Shown here in pieces: positions 1 to 8,177 of a stretch of 14,826 nucleotides of DNA. The stretch is from assembly GCA_028565635.1 (NCBI GenBank), contig JAOXYB010030345.1, forward strand, positions 1 through 14,826. Reading direction: 5' to 3'. A model generated the notes under the pieces. It worked only from the letters and a program-made list of their open reading frames with translations, ran no database searches and was not told the origin of the DNA. The first letter of the stretch is position 1. Each line of letters starts with the position of its first letter. This DNA comes from Phoronis ovalis (lineage: Eukaryota; Phoronida; Phoronidae). The translations under genes were made by a program, and so were the position numbers.

Positions 1-4
1 GCTG

Positions 5-8
<4 letters not shown>

Positions 9-46
<38 letters not shown>

Positions 47-69
47 GAGATAGAGAGATAGAGACAGAG
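9..69. repeat. (CA)17 microsatellite with GA-rich tail
   Basis: Seventeen uninterrupted CA units occupy 9-42. They are followed by an impure GATA/GAGA-type stretch to about 69. This is an ordinary eukaryotic microsatellite and is probably length-polymorphic. No coding potential is seen in the first 145 bases. Confidence 0.95.
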
Positions 70-145
70 GTTCAGATACAGACATATATACCGGCAGAGA
101 CGCAGACGGACGGGCGATGCACACATATCTAAAAGAGTTAATGTT

Positions 146-438
146 CAGGCCTATCTAACCAGCGTAGACTCGAACCGTTAATACGCACTCGCGCACCTGT
201 TTCCTACACTCAAACCCTTTTCCGGATTTCGCACTGAAATTTCCGGTGACTCGAACAGCAGGTCCGACTGAGTCTCCAGAAATCTGTTCGAGTTCCTGGC
301 AACTTGTACGAGTCTACGGAAACGATGGTTTGAGTGGCAAGAATTTCATTGCGAAACCCGGAAAAAGGACTCTAGTGTAGGAAACAGGTGCGCGAGTGCG
401 TATTGACGGTTCGAGTCTACGCTGGTTATGTAGGCCTG
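146..438. mobile_element. 293-bp foldback/MITE-like element with ~100-bp inverted arms
   Basis: The left arm (146 to about 243) and right arm (about 340-438) are inverted copies over roughly 100 bp with only scattered mismatches. The ends are the perfect inverted pair CAGGCCTA / TAGGCCTG. The element is flanked on both sides by ATGTT (141-145 and 439-443), which reads as a 5-bp target-site duplication. The centre contains a second nested inversion (CTCGAACAG ... CTGTTCGAG). There is no ORF, so it would be non-autonomous. The superfamily is not assigned: 5 bp does not fit the 8-bp rule of most hAT elements. Each arm carries an 11-base match to the pol III B box (GGTTCGAGTCT at 408-418 plus, and at 166-176 minus). 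The element lies upstream of the first visible exon of the beta-propeller gene and probably in one of its introns. Confidence 0.85.
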
Positions 439-602
439 ATGTTGAATAGCTAAAACTTGTTTAAAAATTAAGATATCCTTTACTATCTTTCTTCTGTCGA
501 TATATAACCAGTGTATTAGTATATATCCCTATTTTAAAATAAGTAGAGAATTCATGAAGATAAAGAAATGTTGTCCATTTCTAAAATATCTTTTTTTTTC
601 AG

Positions 603-2872
603 CCTACAGATTGCTGATGATAACATTTTCCTTATAGCTGCAGACGATGGATTTTTAGTGACATACGGCGGAGGTAAATAACTGTCTACTATGTTAATTT
701 CTACTACAACTTTAGACTTTCTCGTTTAGAAAATTGTCATTCTCCGACCTCCTTGTCTCAATACTACGTAGAAATTACAGAAAATGCAAGTGCTAGTGAA
801 TGGTTTACACATTGTATGTACAACTATATACAACTATAGGCAGTATTATTAACATCCAGTAGGCCAGGCAGGCGCGCTGATCAAGAACTGTCGCAGTCAA
901 TTGTTTTTACAAACCCATTGAAAGATACCATTGTGCTACACCTTATTTACTATAAAGTGTATCTAAAAATGAATATGGACAGAGCTATTGTTCCGTTAAG
1001 ATAACCTTCAACGCTTTTCACAAATGTGAAAAACGAGCACCTCCGGTTATTCCCATATTCACACATTGTTCTCCTTAAAATGGTCAAATATTTTATTCGC
1101 TTCAAGAAGTACAGATTCATTGGTTTTCAGATGGTGTTGTTCATGCAAGTGTATGGATGAATCGCACGGACGAAGGTGCATATGCTCCAATTGCTACGCC
1201 AGTTATAAAGGGAATAAGAGCATACATACTAACAAAATGGAAGCCGTTCAATGGATCGGAGGTATACACAAGATGTTTCAAACTGTTGCATAGAACGTTA
1301 TCATCGCGCATTTACAAAATACAGCAGGAGGTTAAGTGAAAAGATAACATAGTAAAAGTACATATATTTGGAAAGGTACTATCCAGGAAGAGTACAAAAA
1401 CTTACTTTCTGTATCTGCATCAGTAAGGTACAGTAGGTATTTTTGGGAAAAACTGTTTTGAAAATATAAACTTCTAAACTCCAACACCCTTACAAACACA
1501 AATAGGAAATTTGGCCAAAATTTGCTTCAATAGAAATCTCTAAAACCAATTTGTCAGATTTTACAAAATATTGATTTATTCAAAAGTTACGACCATTCAA
1601 ATTTCGTTCGCCAGGAAATACTCATTTTTCGATTCTGATAATTTTTGGAAAGGCATTATTTAAGAACAGTTTACATATAACAATATGTTATTGGACATCC
1701 CTGTTTAAAGTTAATTTTTAGCAGTTTCAGTTCTGCGCATATATAGGCGGGTTCGACTTATATGCTTTTATGAAGTTTGCTATTTGAAAAAAGAGATTGT
1801 TTGCCTTAAATGACCTTTTTCTAATTACAAACACAAAATGACATGAGGATAAAGTTGTCAGGTGCTCCACAATAAGCAAGGAGAATTCTAATCGGGGACA
1901 GAAGCATCGTTGTGAATTGTCGCATAGATAAATATAAAAAATATAAATCCATACATTATGGAAACACCTCGATGTGCTTACTCTATTAGACTCTAGATAG
2001 AAACAAAACAGAACATGATCGCTATTTATGACTATACTATCTCGCAGGTAAAAATGACTGACACACCAATGTATCGTCTGTGGGCGATGGATATTCGACC
2101 AAACACTCCACCTTACATGAATACAGTTTGGACTCATGATTTTCAACAGGCCGAAACTAAACGCAGTGATGTAGACTATGCAGACTACAACGTAAAGCCC
2201 CAAGTTATGACGTATAACAACTTTCTTGAAAATGGCAACGTAGTGAGTGTAGTTGTGGATGAGGATAATTCGTTCGTTCTCATACAGGACAATGGAAACA
2301 GTTATAAAGTACTGGCATCGTATCCAGACTCAAAAGTTAACCATGTTTTTAGTATGGCGACCGATGATAACCCGCGGGATTTAAACCAGAACTCCACCAA
2401 CCAAACGATTTGGATAGCTTTTAATGAACCTAGTACATTGGTAGAGATTAATGCCTTGTCAGCCAAAGTGATGCGTGTTGTTTCCCTTCCAATGCTGCTT
2501 CAAGTAAAAGATGTACATGTAACGTCAAACATTATGCTGATAACCCCACATAATTCCAGTATTAATGACACGGGTAATGACGTTGTACTTGCACTAGCAG
2601 TTAACATTACTAGAAAGACGCATTCGGGGGAAAATCCATTTGATGACGTAACAGAAGACGTCATCAATTACATTACTGCAATATCAGTAGGAAGTGGCGA
2701 TGTTAAGATGATGTGGAAGGTAGCCGTTCCTGACAATATGATAGTTAAAGGACAAATAATTGGAATTGTGCCCTCCGGAGGTAGTTTAACGGAAGAAAGA
2801 CCAATATTGGTGTCATATGGACATAAGCCTGGAATAGGAAACATGCTATTTGCATTGCGTGATAATGAGTAA
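603..2872 (+). CDS. Beta-propeller (PQQ-repeat-like) protein, 3' part, three exons
   Basis: The exons are 603-673, 1131-1261 and 2048-2872. All junctions are GT-AG with matching phases: acceptor at 601-602, donor GGTAAAT at 674, acceptor TTTTCAG before 1131, donor GGTATAC at 1262, acceptor CTCGCAG before 2048, stop TAA at 2870-2872. The first exon starts in phase 2, so at least one more exon lies upstream, outside the window. The visible protein is about 341 residues. Short hydrophobic strands and PQQ-repeat-like blocks recur: IFLIAADDGFLVTYGG in exon 1; RLWAMDI...VWTHDF at residues 10-31 and AISVGSGDVKMMWKV near 211-225 of the last exon. These resemble the A-D-x-x-T-G-x-x-x-W consensus of quinoprotein-type propellers. 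Several N-glycosylation sequons (NRT, NGS, NST, NQT, NSS, NDT, NIT) and no cysteine are visible, which suggests a lumenal or secreted protein; this is inference, since the signal peptide is not in the window. I do not recognise the gene and assign no enzymatic role. The last exon has a diverged copy at 6404-7282. Confidence 0.8.
674..1130 (+). other. Intron of the beta-propeller gene (phase 1)
   Basis: This 457-bp intron has donor GTAAAT and acceptor TTGGTTTTCAG. It joins a codon split as G|AT, giving Asp. No further exon, RNA gene or repeat was seen in it. Confidence 0.8.
1262..2047 (+). other. Intron of the beta-propeller gene (phase 0)
   Basis: This 786-bp intron has donor GTATAC and acceptor CTATCTCGCAG. 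Reading through the donor stays open to a stop at 1337-1339, so intron retention would give a truncated product with about 26 unrelated residues. This donor is also phase-compatible with the exon at 6404. No other feature was seen. Confidence 0.8.
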
Positions 2873-2918
2873 AATAAAAAAAATTGTCCTATGCACATTT
2901 TAGATGTATCCCAATAAA
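2873..2918 (+). terminator. Polyadenylation signals after beta-propeller copy A
   Basis: AATAAA occurs at 2873-2878, directly after the stop codon, and again at 2913-2918. The second, about 40 nt past the stop, is the more plausible. Either implies a very short 3' UTR. The cleavage site cannot be placed from sequence alone. Confidence 0.5.
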
Positions 2919-3007
2919 TAATCAACTTAGGCCCCACGCTATTTTAAAACTTGATGTGAAACAATTGTAAATAATGAACGACATTACTCCAAACTACCGT
3001 AAAGTAA

Positions 3008-3255
3008 CCCCGGGGGAACATGGATCAAATGCTGGGTCCACATGAGCGAACGAAAAATCACGTGAAAATGGTAAATTTTTTTTAACCAAGCGCGTAACGC
3101 GCGTTCCGCGTTAAGGGTATATATTTAGCTAAATATTCGCAAATAGGGTATTGTTTTCAGCACAAGTAACAGACGCGTAAAAAGGGTATATTTTTACACC
3201 ATCAGATGAAAACCAGCCTGGCATAAAATGTTATTTAGGGACTGGTCAGAAATTA
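3008..3255 (+). repeat. Dispersed repeat, left copy (plus orientation)
   Basis: This segment begins CCCCGGGGG. It contains GGGTCCACATGAGCGAAC near 3035-3052 and ends with TAGGGACTGGTCAGAAATTA at 3236-3255. Both blocks recur in inverted orientation at 5113-4758. AAGGGTATAT-type motifs lie between them. It is probably a degraded transposable-element fragment; the family is not identified. Confidence 0.65.
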
Positions 3256-3767
3256 CCGCAAGGGGGGTGTAAGGAAAGGCCAAAAATTGTTGCGAAAACA
3301 TCATTTACCCTTCAGCTTCTGGGCCCTCGCCGGGCCAGGCTTTGAAGATTAATAGCCGTGCTCAACCCATTATACCATATACAACCAACTTCATTGCACA
3401 TCTGTGCTGGATATGCTAGCTGCATATATTCTACATAATATTGTTACTTATATGAGACAGGTTCGAATTTATTTTTGGGCAGCTATAGGACCAGGTAATA
3501 ATGAGAGGTAATATGTTTATTTTTGTGTACATAGGAGAGGTATTTTTATTTTGGCCTTGGCCATGAACTGAATTATCTCGAACAGTTATTATTCTAAAGT
3601 GTAAACGCAGAACAAATTAGACTTCAAATGCTATTATTAAACTATCCATTGGAATGCTTGTATATCGATCCTATTTTAGTAAAAGATTAAGGTAAAAGAT
3701 CTAGTTGTGTTTTAACAGGTTTAATGACTTGACAGAGAGAGACCTGAAAGTTTACAAATATTGGTAT

Positions 3768-3985
3768 TTTATTTTAATAATTTTTGAACAATTTTAGTTA
3801 ACATTTTCTCTTTCATACCAGATCTTAAAATGTCTCTGAAATACACCAGAAGCCATGAATTGCGTTTTAAATTTAACAATTTTTCCACGTGGGAGTGCCA
3901 TACCACCAGGCAATTTGAATAACACACTACCATGCCATTCCTTACCAGATAGCAGAAAATGCAATGTGATGACTACATCAAAGTA
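3768..3985 (-). CDS. Doubtful terminal exon with polyA signal, unrecognised product
   Basis: The minus strand is open for 63 codons from an AG acceptor (AATAAAG before 3985) to a TAA at 3794-3796. AATAAA lies at 3768-3773, about 20 nt beyond the stop. The peptide is varied rather than low-complexity, with stretches such as GKEWHGSVLFKLPGGMALP and VFQRHFKIWYERE. There is no ATG near the start, so it would have to be a last exon or a transposon fragment. The acceptor's pyrimidine tract is weak, and the overlapping plus strand is also open for 61 codons (3855-4040). An open run of this length is not rare by chance here. I recognise no family. Confidence 0.22.
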
Positions 3986-4307
3986 CTTTATTTATATAAT
4001 ATATATGTACATCCCAGGGATACAACTAGGCAGTATATGAATCATGTTAAGATGATAAAAAGTGACAGTCCTTCCACAGAGCCACAAGAATGCTTATTGT
4101 TTCAGTAATTAAACAGAATTTGGGCTACAGATTCCATCTAATTAACGAGTGTGCTTTTTTTAAGTCTGAAACATGTATTGTGTAGACTTTTTTTGACAGT
4201 TTTAATTTTACGTTATAGAGTATTTATGTACTGGGTAGTTAGTGATCAGGTCTTTCATTAATTAATTCTAGGTATAGTGATCCCGGATAGTGATTCATAT
4301 TTCACGT

Positions 4308-4331
4308 GTTTCACCGCAGTGGCTTCATCAG
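4308..4331 (-). other. Hammerhead-core-like motif (CTGATGA ... GAAAC)
   Basis: Read on the minus strand, CTGATGA is followed after 12 bases by GAAAC, the order of the conserved hammerhead ribozyme core strands. The intervening AGCCACTGCGGT can form only about three base pairs as stem II. I could not find convincing stems I and III. Hammerhead motifs are known in Penelope-like retroelements of invertebrates, so this may be a decayed terminal fragment of one. A functional ribozyme is not supported. Confidence 0.3.
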
Positions 4332-4567
4332 GACAAATAAGTCTCAGATATTGGTTAGTTTGGAAGCAATTTCGCAGCAAGATCTCTAAAATCACAAATT
4401 AATAAGTAACCCTAAAAATATAGTGAGATTTGATTTATTCAAAAAGTTGTAATCTGCATATAAAAGAAGTTGGAAGATGTAAAAAGTGGCACAATGAGTC
4501 ATAGCAAAAAAAGAGTTCAAGAATGCACCAGGCTGCAGGAAATAACATAAAATATCAAAAAAAAATT

Positions 4568-5113
4568 CCGGGGGTGCATGCCCCCAGACCCCCCTAGTTT
4601 CGCTTCGCGCCCTGCGAGCTATCGCATGAATATCCTCTAACTCAATTGTTTTTGGAAGGGGGAGTTATATTGTTTATCCAAGGGGGTTACTATTCTTTGC
4701 GCTATTCATTAAGGGGGGACATTTTTTATGCACGATGTTTTTGAAATGCTTCAATTTTAATTTCTGACCAGTACCTAATACAGGTTCTTTATTACATTCA
4801 AAATTGTATGAAGTTGTTTCTTTTTTTTGCCATATAACATTTTCAGTTTCTACTTTAAATAATGTATTCGTTTAACTTTATGAAGCACATTATTTTCTCT
4901 GAAGGCTTAAACACTTAAGTTTTTACTCCCAGTCTGTGAAAGGGCAAAGGGTACGATTTTTACTGTGTAAGGTCTTCCAAAGGGTCACTTTTTAAACCTA
5001 CAAGTCTTTCAAAGGGGTGTGTTTTAGTAGCCTATATACGCGTTTAGGGGCTTTTTTAAAATCTGTGTTTGCGCATGTGGACCCACCATTTACATAAATG
5101 CACCCCCCCGGGA
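4568..5113 (-). repeat. Dispersed repeat, right copy (minus orientation)
   Basis: Read on the minus strand from 5113, this shares with the copy at 3008-3255 the start TCCCGGGGGG, the block GGGTCCACATGCGCAAAC, and TAGGTACTGGTCAGAAATTA (19 of 20 matching the left copy). It is longer than the left copy. It ends in a G/C-tract palindrome (4570-4585, GGGGG-TGCATG-CCCCC) next to a CCCCCC run. Motifs such as AAGGGTAC and AAGGGTCAC recur inside. It is a degraded element without an ORF. Confidence 0.65.
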
Positions 5114-5471
5114 AAGGAACGCCTGAAGTCCTGGTCGATGAAGATGTGTATTCAGCATATATGTATATATTGACGGTGTTCAGTTTTGAACAGTGACAGG
5201 ACTGGCATACAGTGCTGATAAATTATGTAAATCGAGCTACTTATGTGTAATCATTTATACTACAATTTTTATAATCGAATTCTAATTTATTTCCTAAAAC
5301 AACTTATTAACATTTTTGTTGCATAAGAAGTCTGATAAATTGATGGATTGTCAACCAATGGTAAAATATTAACTTCATTATTAAATTTATATAAGTTTGC
5401 CTGATGCCTGTTGCGAAAAATGGCCTGTGGATAATTCTAATGTAAACAAGGTCGGAAAGATCGAAGTTAAT
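5114..5471. other. Non-coding AT-rich interval
   Basis: No exon, RNA gene or repeat could be supported between the inverted repeat copy and the small element at 5477. Confidence 0.6.
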
Positions 5472-5476
5472 TTAAT

Positions 5477-5817
5477 CAGGCCCGTCAGACACTTTTTCAA
5501 AAGGGGGGGGTGCGTTTGTGGTGTTTTTAGAATATCAGTTCAGTAATCTAAAAAAGGTTGCTGCCAGAAAAAATTAACAAGCAAAAAAAAACTGCCCAGA
5601 ATAAGTACTCACGTCACAGCGGCAAAAAAATACTTTCTGTACCAAAGGGGGGGGGGCAGCTGCCAAGTGCGCTTGTCTTTTCCTGTCAATTCAACATGGG
5701 GGCGCGTTAAAAACTATTTCAAAAGGGGGGTGCGTTATCATTACATATGTTCCTCCCATTTCAAAAGGGGGGTGCATTCGCATCCAACGCACCCCCCCCC
5801 CCCATCTGACGGGCATG
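5477..5817. mobile_element. 341-bp MITE-like element with G-run repeats
   Basis: The ends are inverted copies: CAGGCCCGTCAGA at 5477-5489 and TCTGACGGGCATG at 5805-5817, 12 of 13 matching. TTAAT flanks both sides (5472-5476 and 5818-5822), a 5-bp target-site duplication. A motif close to TTTCAAAAGGGGGGTGCG occurs three times inside, with a related AAAGGGGGGG block at about 5644. A long C tract lies just before the right end. There is no ORF, so the element is non-autonomous. It shares the CAGGCC terminus and the 5-bp duplication length with the element at 146-438, but the interiors are unrelated. Confidence 0.8.
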
Positions 5818-5822
5818 TTAAT

Positions 5823-6403
5823 ATATAAAGAAACTAAAACTACATATTCATTGGAATATATAATGCAAGTCTCTCTCTATGTACTACATTAAACCAATAA
5901 ATTAAGTGATTATCTTTAATAAATGAGACGCATCTACAAAATGTATTAATACTTAGCAGACGAAGTTCGAAATAAATGGATTGCTGTAATACCTCAATCT
6001 CAGTCACCGAAAGAGTGCACATTTTCAATCACGGCCCGGGATGTAAACCTTTAAAAATAATGCGCATGTTTGAAATGAGTTTATAGGTATCTCACTCAAA
6101 TAAAAATATACTATGAAAACTTTAAAAAATTTGAATAATATACTAATATAGTATAAAATTACCAAAAATTGAACTGCAGAATACCCTTCCACGTCCTCAG
6201 TCAAGTATAGTGACGTGGTGTTGCCTTTTATGTTGTTTCTAATTTGGTAAATCTATTCAAATCTGAAACAAAATATCGCAACGCTAACAATGCGTCAAGA
6301 ATAACAAAAGCATTTTATTTCCATAAGATATTCTGCTATATACTTTCCAACTTACCCCCGTCTTATGAAACATCCCCTTATGTCACTACTGTATCTTTTG
6401 TAG
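5823..6403. other. Interval before the second propeller exon; no exon identified
   Basis: I looked here, and through 2873-5822, for counterparts of the exons at 603-673 and 1131-1261 and found none. Short open stretches on both strands have no supporting splice signals or recognisable products. Confidence 0.5.
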
Positions 6404-7282
6404 CTGGTACCCCCTCGATATCGTTTGTACGCTTTTGATATAAGAGCAGTTATGGTGAACAGGATCAAGTATGCATGGTCATACGACTTCCCACCGAAAC
6501 TTCAGAAGGAAAGCAGTGAAAATACGAACGACATTTCAGCATCTGTTTTATCCTATCAGGATAAGGTTTTCATTATCTTACCTGACGGCAGACAGTCTTC
6601 AACACTGTGGGGATTTAAAGAGTTAACCAACAAATCTCAACTAAATTTTGTCCAGGAAAAACCTTATAAATATCTTGCTATTAACGAAGGAGATATCATT
6701 CAATCACAATTCAATTTGGTGCAGAAATATCCAAGGCTATCTAGCGAGAGGCACAAAACATGGAATGCATTCCATGGTTCGGTATTTAAAGACCCAACAA
6801 ATTTTCTATGGTCTGTTTATCATAATGTTTTCGACGGTAGTGACTGCATTCATCGCTTGGACACAGATACTGGAGATATAGTACAACCAGTGATCAAGTT
6901 AGCAGATATTTTGAACGTTAACAAAGCTAATGTTACTTCAAATTTAATGATTGCAGCATCACCAAGTAGAAATGATATTTCTGAGACCCTGTTATTTGGT
7001 GTTAATATTACTCAGTTGAATCCACTGAATGGAAATAGTGATCACCATCAAGCGATTGTTGCAATTGATATCAAAGGCGATGTGGCTATGTTAAGATGGA
7101 AAGTTCCTCTATATTACCCTGTGGTAACAGGTCAAATCATTGGTATCAACACTGAAAATAATGTCCATAGCAATGATATTAATGTAGATGCTCAATCAAC
7201 CAGCTCATACTTAATAGCATATGGTCATGTACCAGGATCAAGCAAGTTTGGTGGAGTATTATTTGCTTTACAGGATAAATGA
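6404..7282 (+). CDS. Beta-propeller last exon, diverged copy B
   Basis: The exon starts after the acceptor TTTTGTAG (6396-6403) in phase 0 and ends at TGA 7280-7282, giving 292 residues. Its start, PRYRLYAFDIR (residues 4-14), aligns with PMYRLWAMDIR of copy A. The C-terminal third is clearly homologous: VTSNLMI, VNIT, GDVAMLRWKV (225-234), TGQIIGI, IAYGH, GVLFALQDK. The middle is poorly conserved and longer than in copy A (292 against 274 residues). PQQ-repeat-like blocks are seen at 9-32 (YAFDI...YAWSYDF) and 215-234 (AIVAIDIKGDVAMLRWKV). Three sequons (NKS, NVT, NIT) and one cysteine are present. The reading frame is intact, which argues against an old pseudogene. No upstream exons belonging only to this copy are visible. 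It is therefore either an alternative last exon of the gene at 603-2872 or the end of a tandem duplicate with unrecognised 5' exons. Function is unknown. Confidence 0.78.
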   Translation: MVPPRYRLYAFDIRAVMVNRIKYAWSYDFPPKLQKESSENTNDISASVLSYQDKVFIILPDGRQSSTLWGFKELTNKSQLNFVQEKPYKYLAINEGDIIQSQFNLVQKYPRLSSERHKTWNAFHGSVFKDPTNFLWSVYHNVFDGSDCIHRLDTDTGDIVQPVIKLADILNVNKANVTSNLMIAASPSRNDISETLLFGVNITQLNPLNGNSDHHQAIVAIDIKGDVAMLRWKVPLYYPVVTGQIIGINTENNVHSNDINVDAQSTSSYLIAYGHVPGSSKFGGVLFALQDK

Positions 7283-8057
7283 GTCGTAAGTAACAATAAT
7301 GGACCATTTGCATGTACTTGCTAGTGCCACTATGAATTCGAACATTCCTACAATTTTGTTGAACGAGCGCATGGAAAATTGTGTGACTGTTCTTTCATAA
7401 AATGTGGACTTGTGGGTGTGATTGGGTCCATGACTTAATGCAAGCAAAAAGTCTATTGCCTTGTTAAACTTGATATCACGAAATACCTCAAATCAAATCA
7501 GAAAAAGTTGTAGATATTATCCAAAACACATGTTCAACATTAAAAAATGTAAAATGAAATGATTTTTGAATTAGTCAACATGTGAAGTTTTGAATTTATT
7601 CCATAACTAATCATAAAGTGGAAAAATTTACAAAAATCTAATGAGAATATACTATTTGCAGGCACAAAGTGACATTAGTTAATACAAACCCCACTGAGTA
7701 TAAAATTGTTTGTTTTGTGAATCAACTGCATAAACCTGCAAAACTGCACGATTGCTTTAGTCACAAAACACTGAATTAATTGTTCAGTTGTTAATGTGCA
7801 CCTAGTCCATGTACTACTAGTCTATTAGGTACAGTATAGCAGAAGTAAAAATAGTATGTGTGTTATAAACCTATTGTCATAACCAGCATCATAAACTAGC
7901 AATTTTTCTATATCAGTTGAGTGTTAGCTATTGAAATTCATAAAAACATCAATAAGTATACTGAATATATTTATACATGCAAACTATACTGTCTGGAGGA
8001 TTCTGGGAAATACTTTTAATGCAAAGCAGATTAAATAGAAATAAATAGAGACTCCTT
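7283..8057. other. Intergenic region between convergent genes
   Basis: This AT-rich DNA holds the 3' UTR of propeller copy B and the far 3' side of TMCO1. The best polyA signal for copy B is ATTAAA at 7539-7544. No ORF, RNA gene or repeat is supported. Confidence 0.6.
7539..7544 (+). terminator. Possible polyA signal (ATTAAA) for propeller copy B
   Basis: No AATAAA is seen in the first few hundred bases after the stop at 7282. ATTAAA, the commonest variant, lies about 260 nt downstream. In such AT-rich DNA a chance match is likely. Confidence 0.25.
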
Positions 8058-8063
8058 TTTATT
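8058..8063 (-). terminator. PolyA signal of TMCO1
   Basis: AATAAA on the minus strand lies about 115 nt beyond the TMCO1 stop codon at 8178-8180, a plausible 3' UTR length. It is the first canonical signal after the stop. Confidence 0.5.
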
Positions 8064-8177
8064 ACTAAACAAGGTTAACAGCCTTTTGGATCCATCACAC
8101 TCAATATACTAATCTTCTAATTATCAGTTTTAAAAACTATCATGTCTTTTTCAAAGTCTTGCAAGCAAAGATACTAC

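Larger units (their letters stand above)
3256..4567. other. Spacer between two inverted repeat copies, mostly non-coding
   Basis: This AT-rich stretch lies between the two inverted copies of the dispersed repeat. Apart from the doubtful minus-strand exon at 3794-3985 and the CTGATGA...GAAAC motif at 4308-4331 (minus), nothing could be supported. It could be the interior of one element bounded by inverted ends, or unrelated DNA between two insertions. Confidence 0.5.

Noticed and set aside
1066-1339. Two overlapping plus-strand frames starting at 1066 and 1157
   Set aside because: The 1157 frame is the correct frame of the exon 1131-1261 but runs through its donor into the intron. The 1066 frame is out of phase with the splice-supported exon.
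1727-2203. 158-codon open frame on the minus strand
   Set aside because: It is partly antisense to the propeller last exon and partly in the intron, is Cys/Phe-rich in composition, and has no recognisable family. It is a shadow of the plus-strand coding frame and AT-rich intron.
2668-2937. 89-codon minus-strand frame
   Set aside because: It is antisense to the conserved C-terminal part of propeller copy A. Homology with copy B supports the plus strand.
5840-6028. 62-codon minus-strand frame
   Set aside because: No recognisable domain, no splice or polyA support, and a length expected by chance.
6197-6242. Mini-exon candidate between CCTCAG and GGTAAATC
   Set aside because: Splice-like ends are present, but the translation (KYSDVVLPFMLFL-like) does not resemble the propeller exon expected there, and such short AT-rich matches occur by chance.
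6648-6881. 77-codon plus-strand frame inside propeller copy B
   Set aside because: It lies in another frame within the homology-supported exon 6404-7282.
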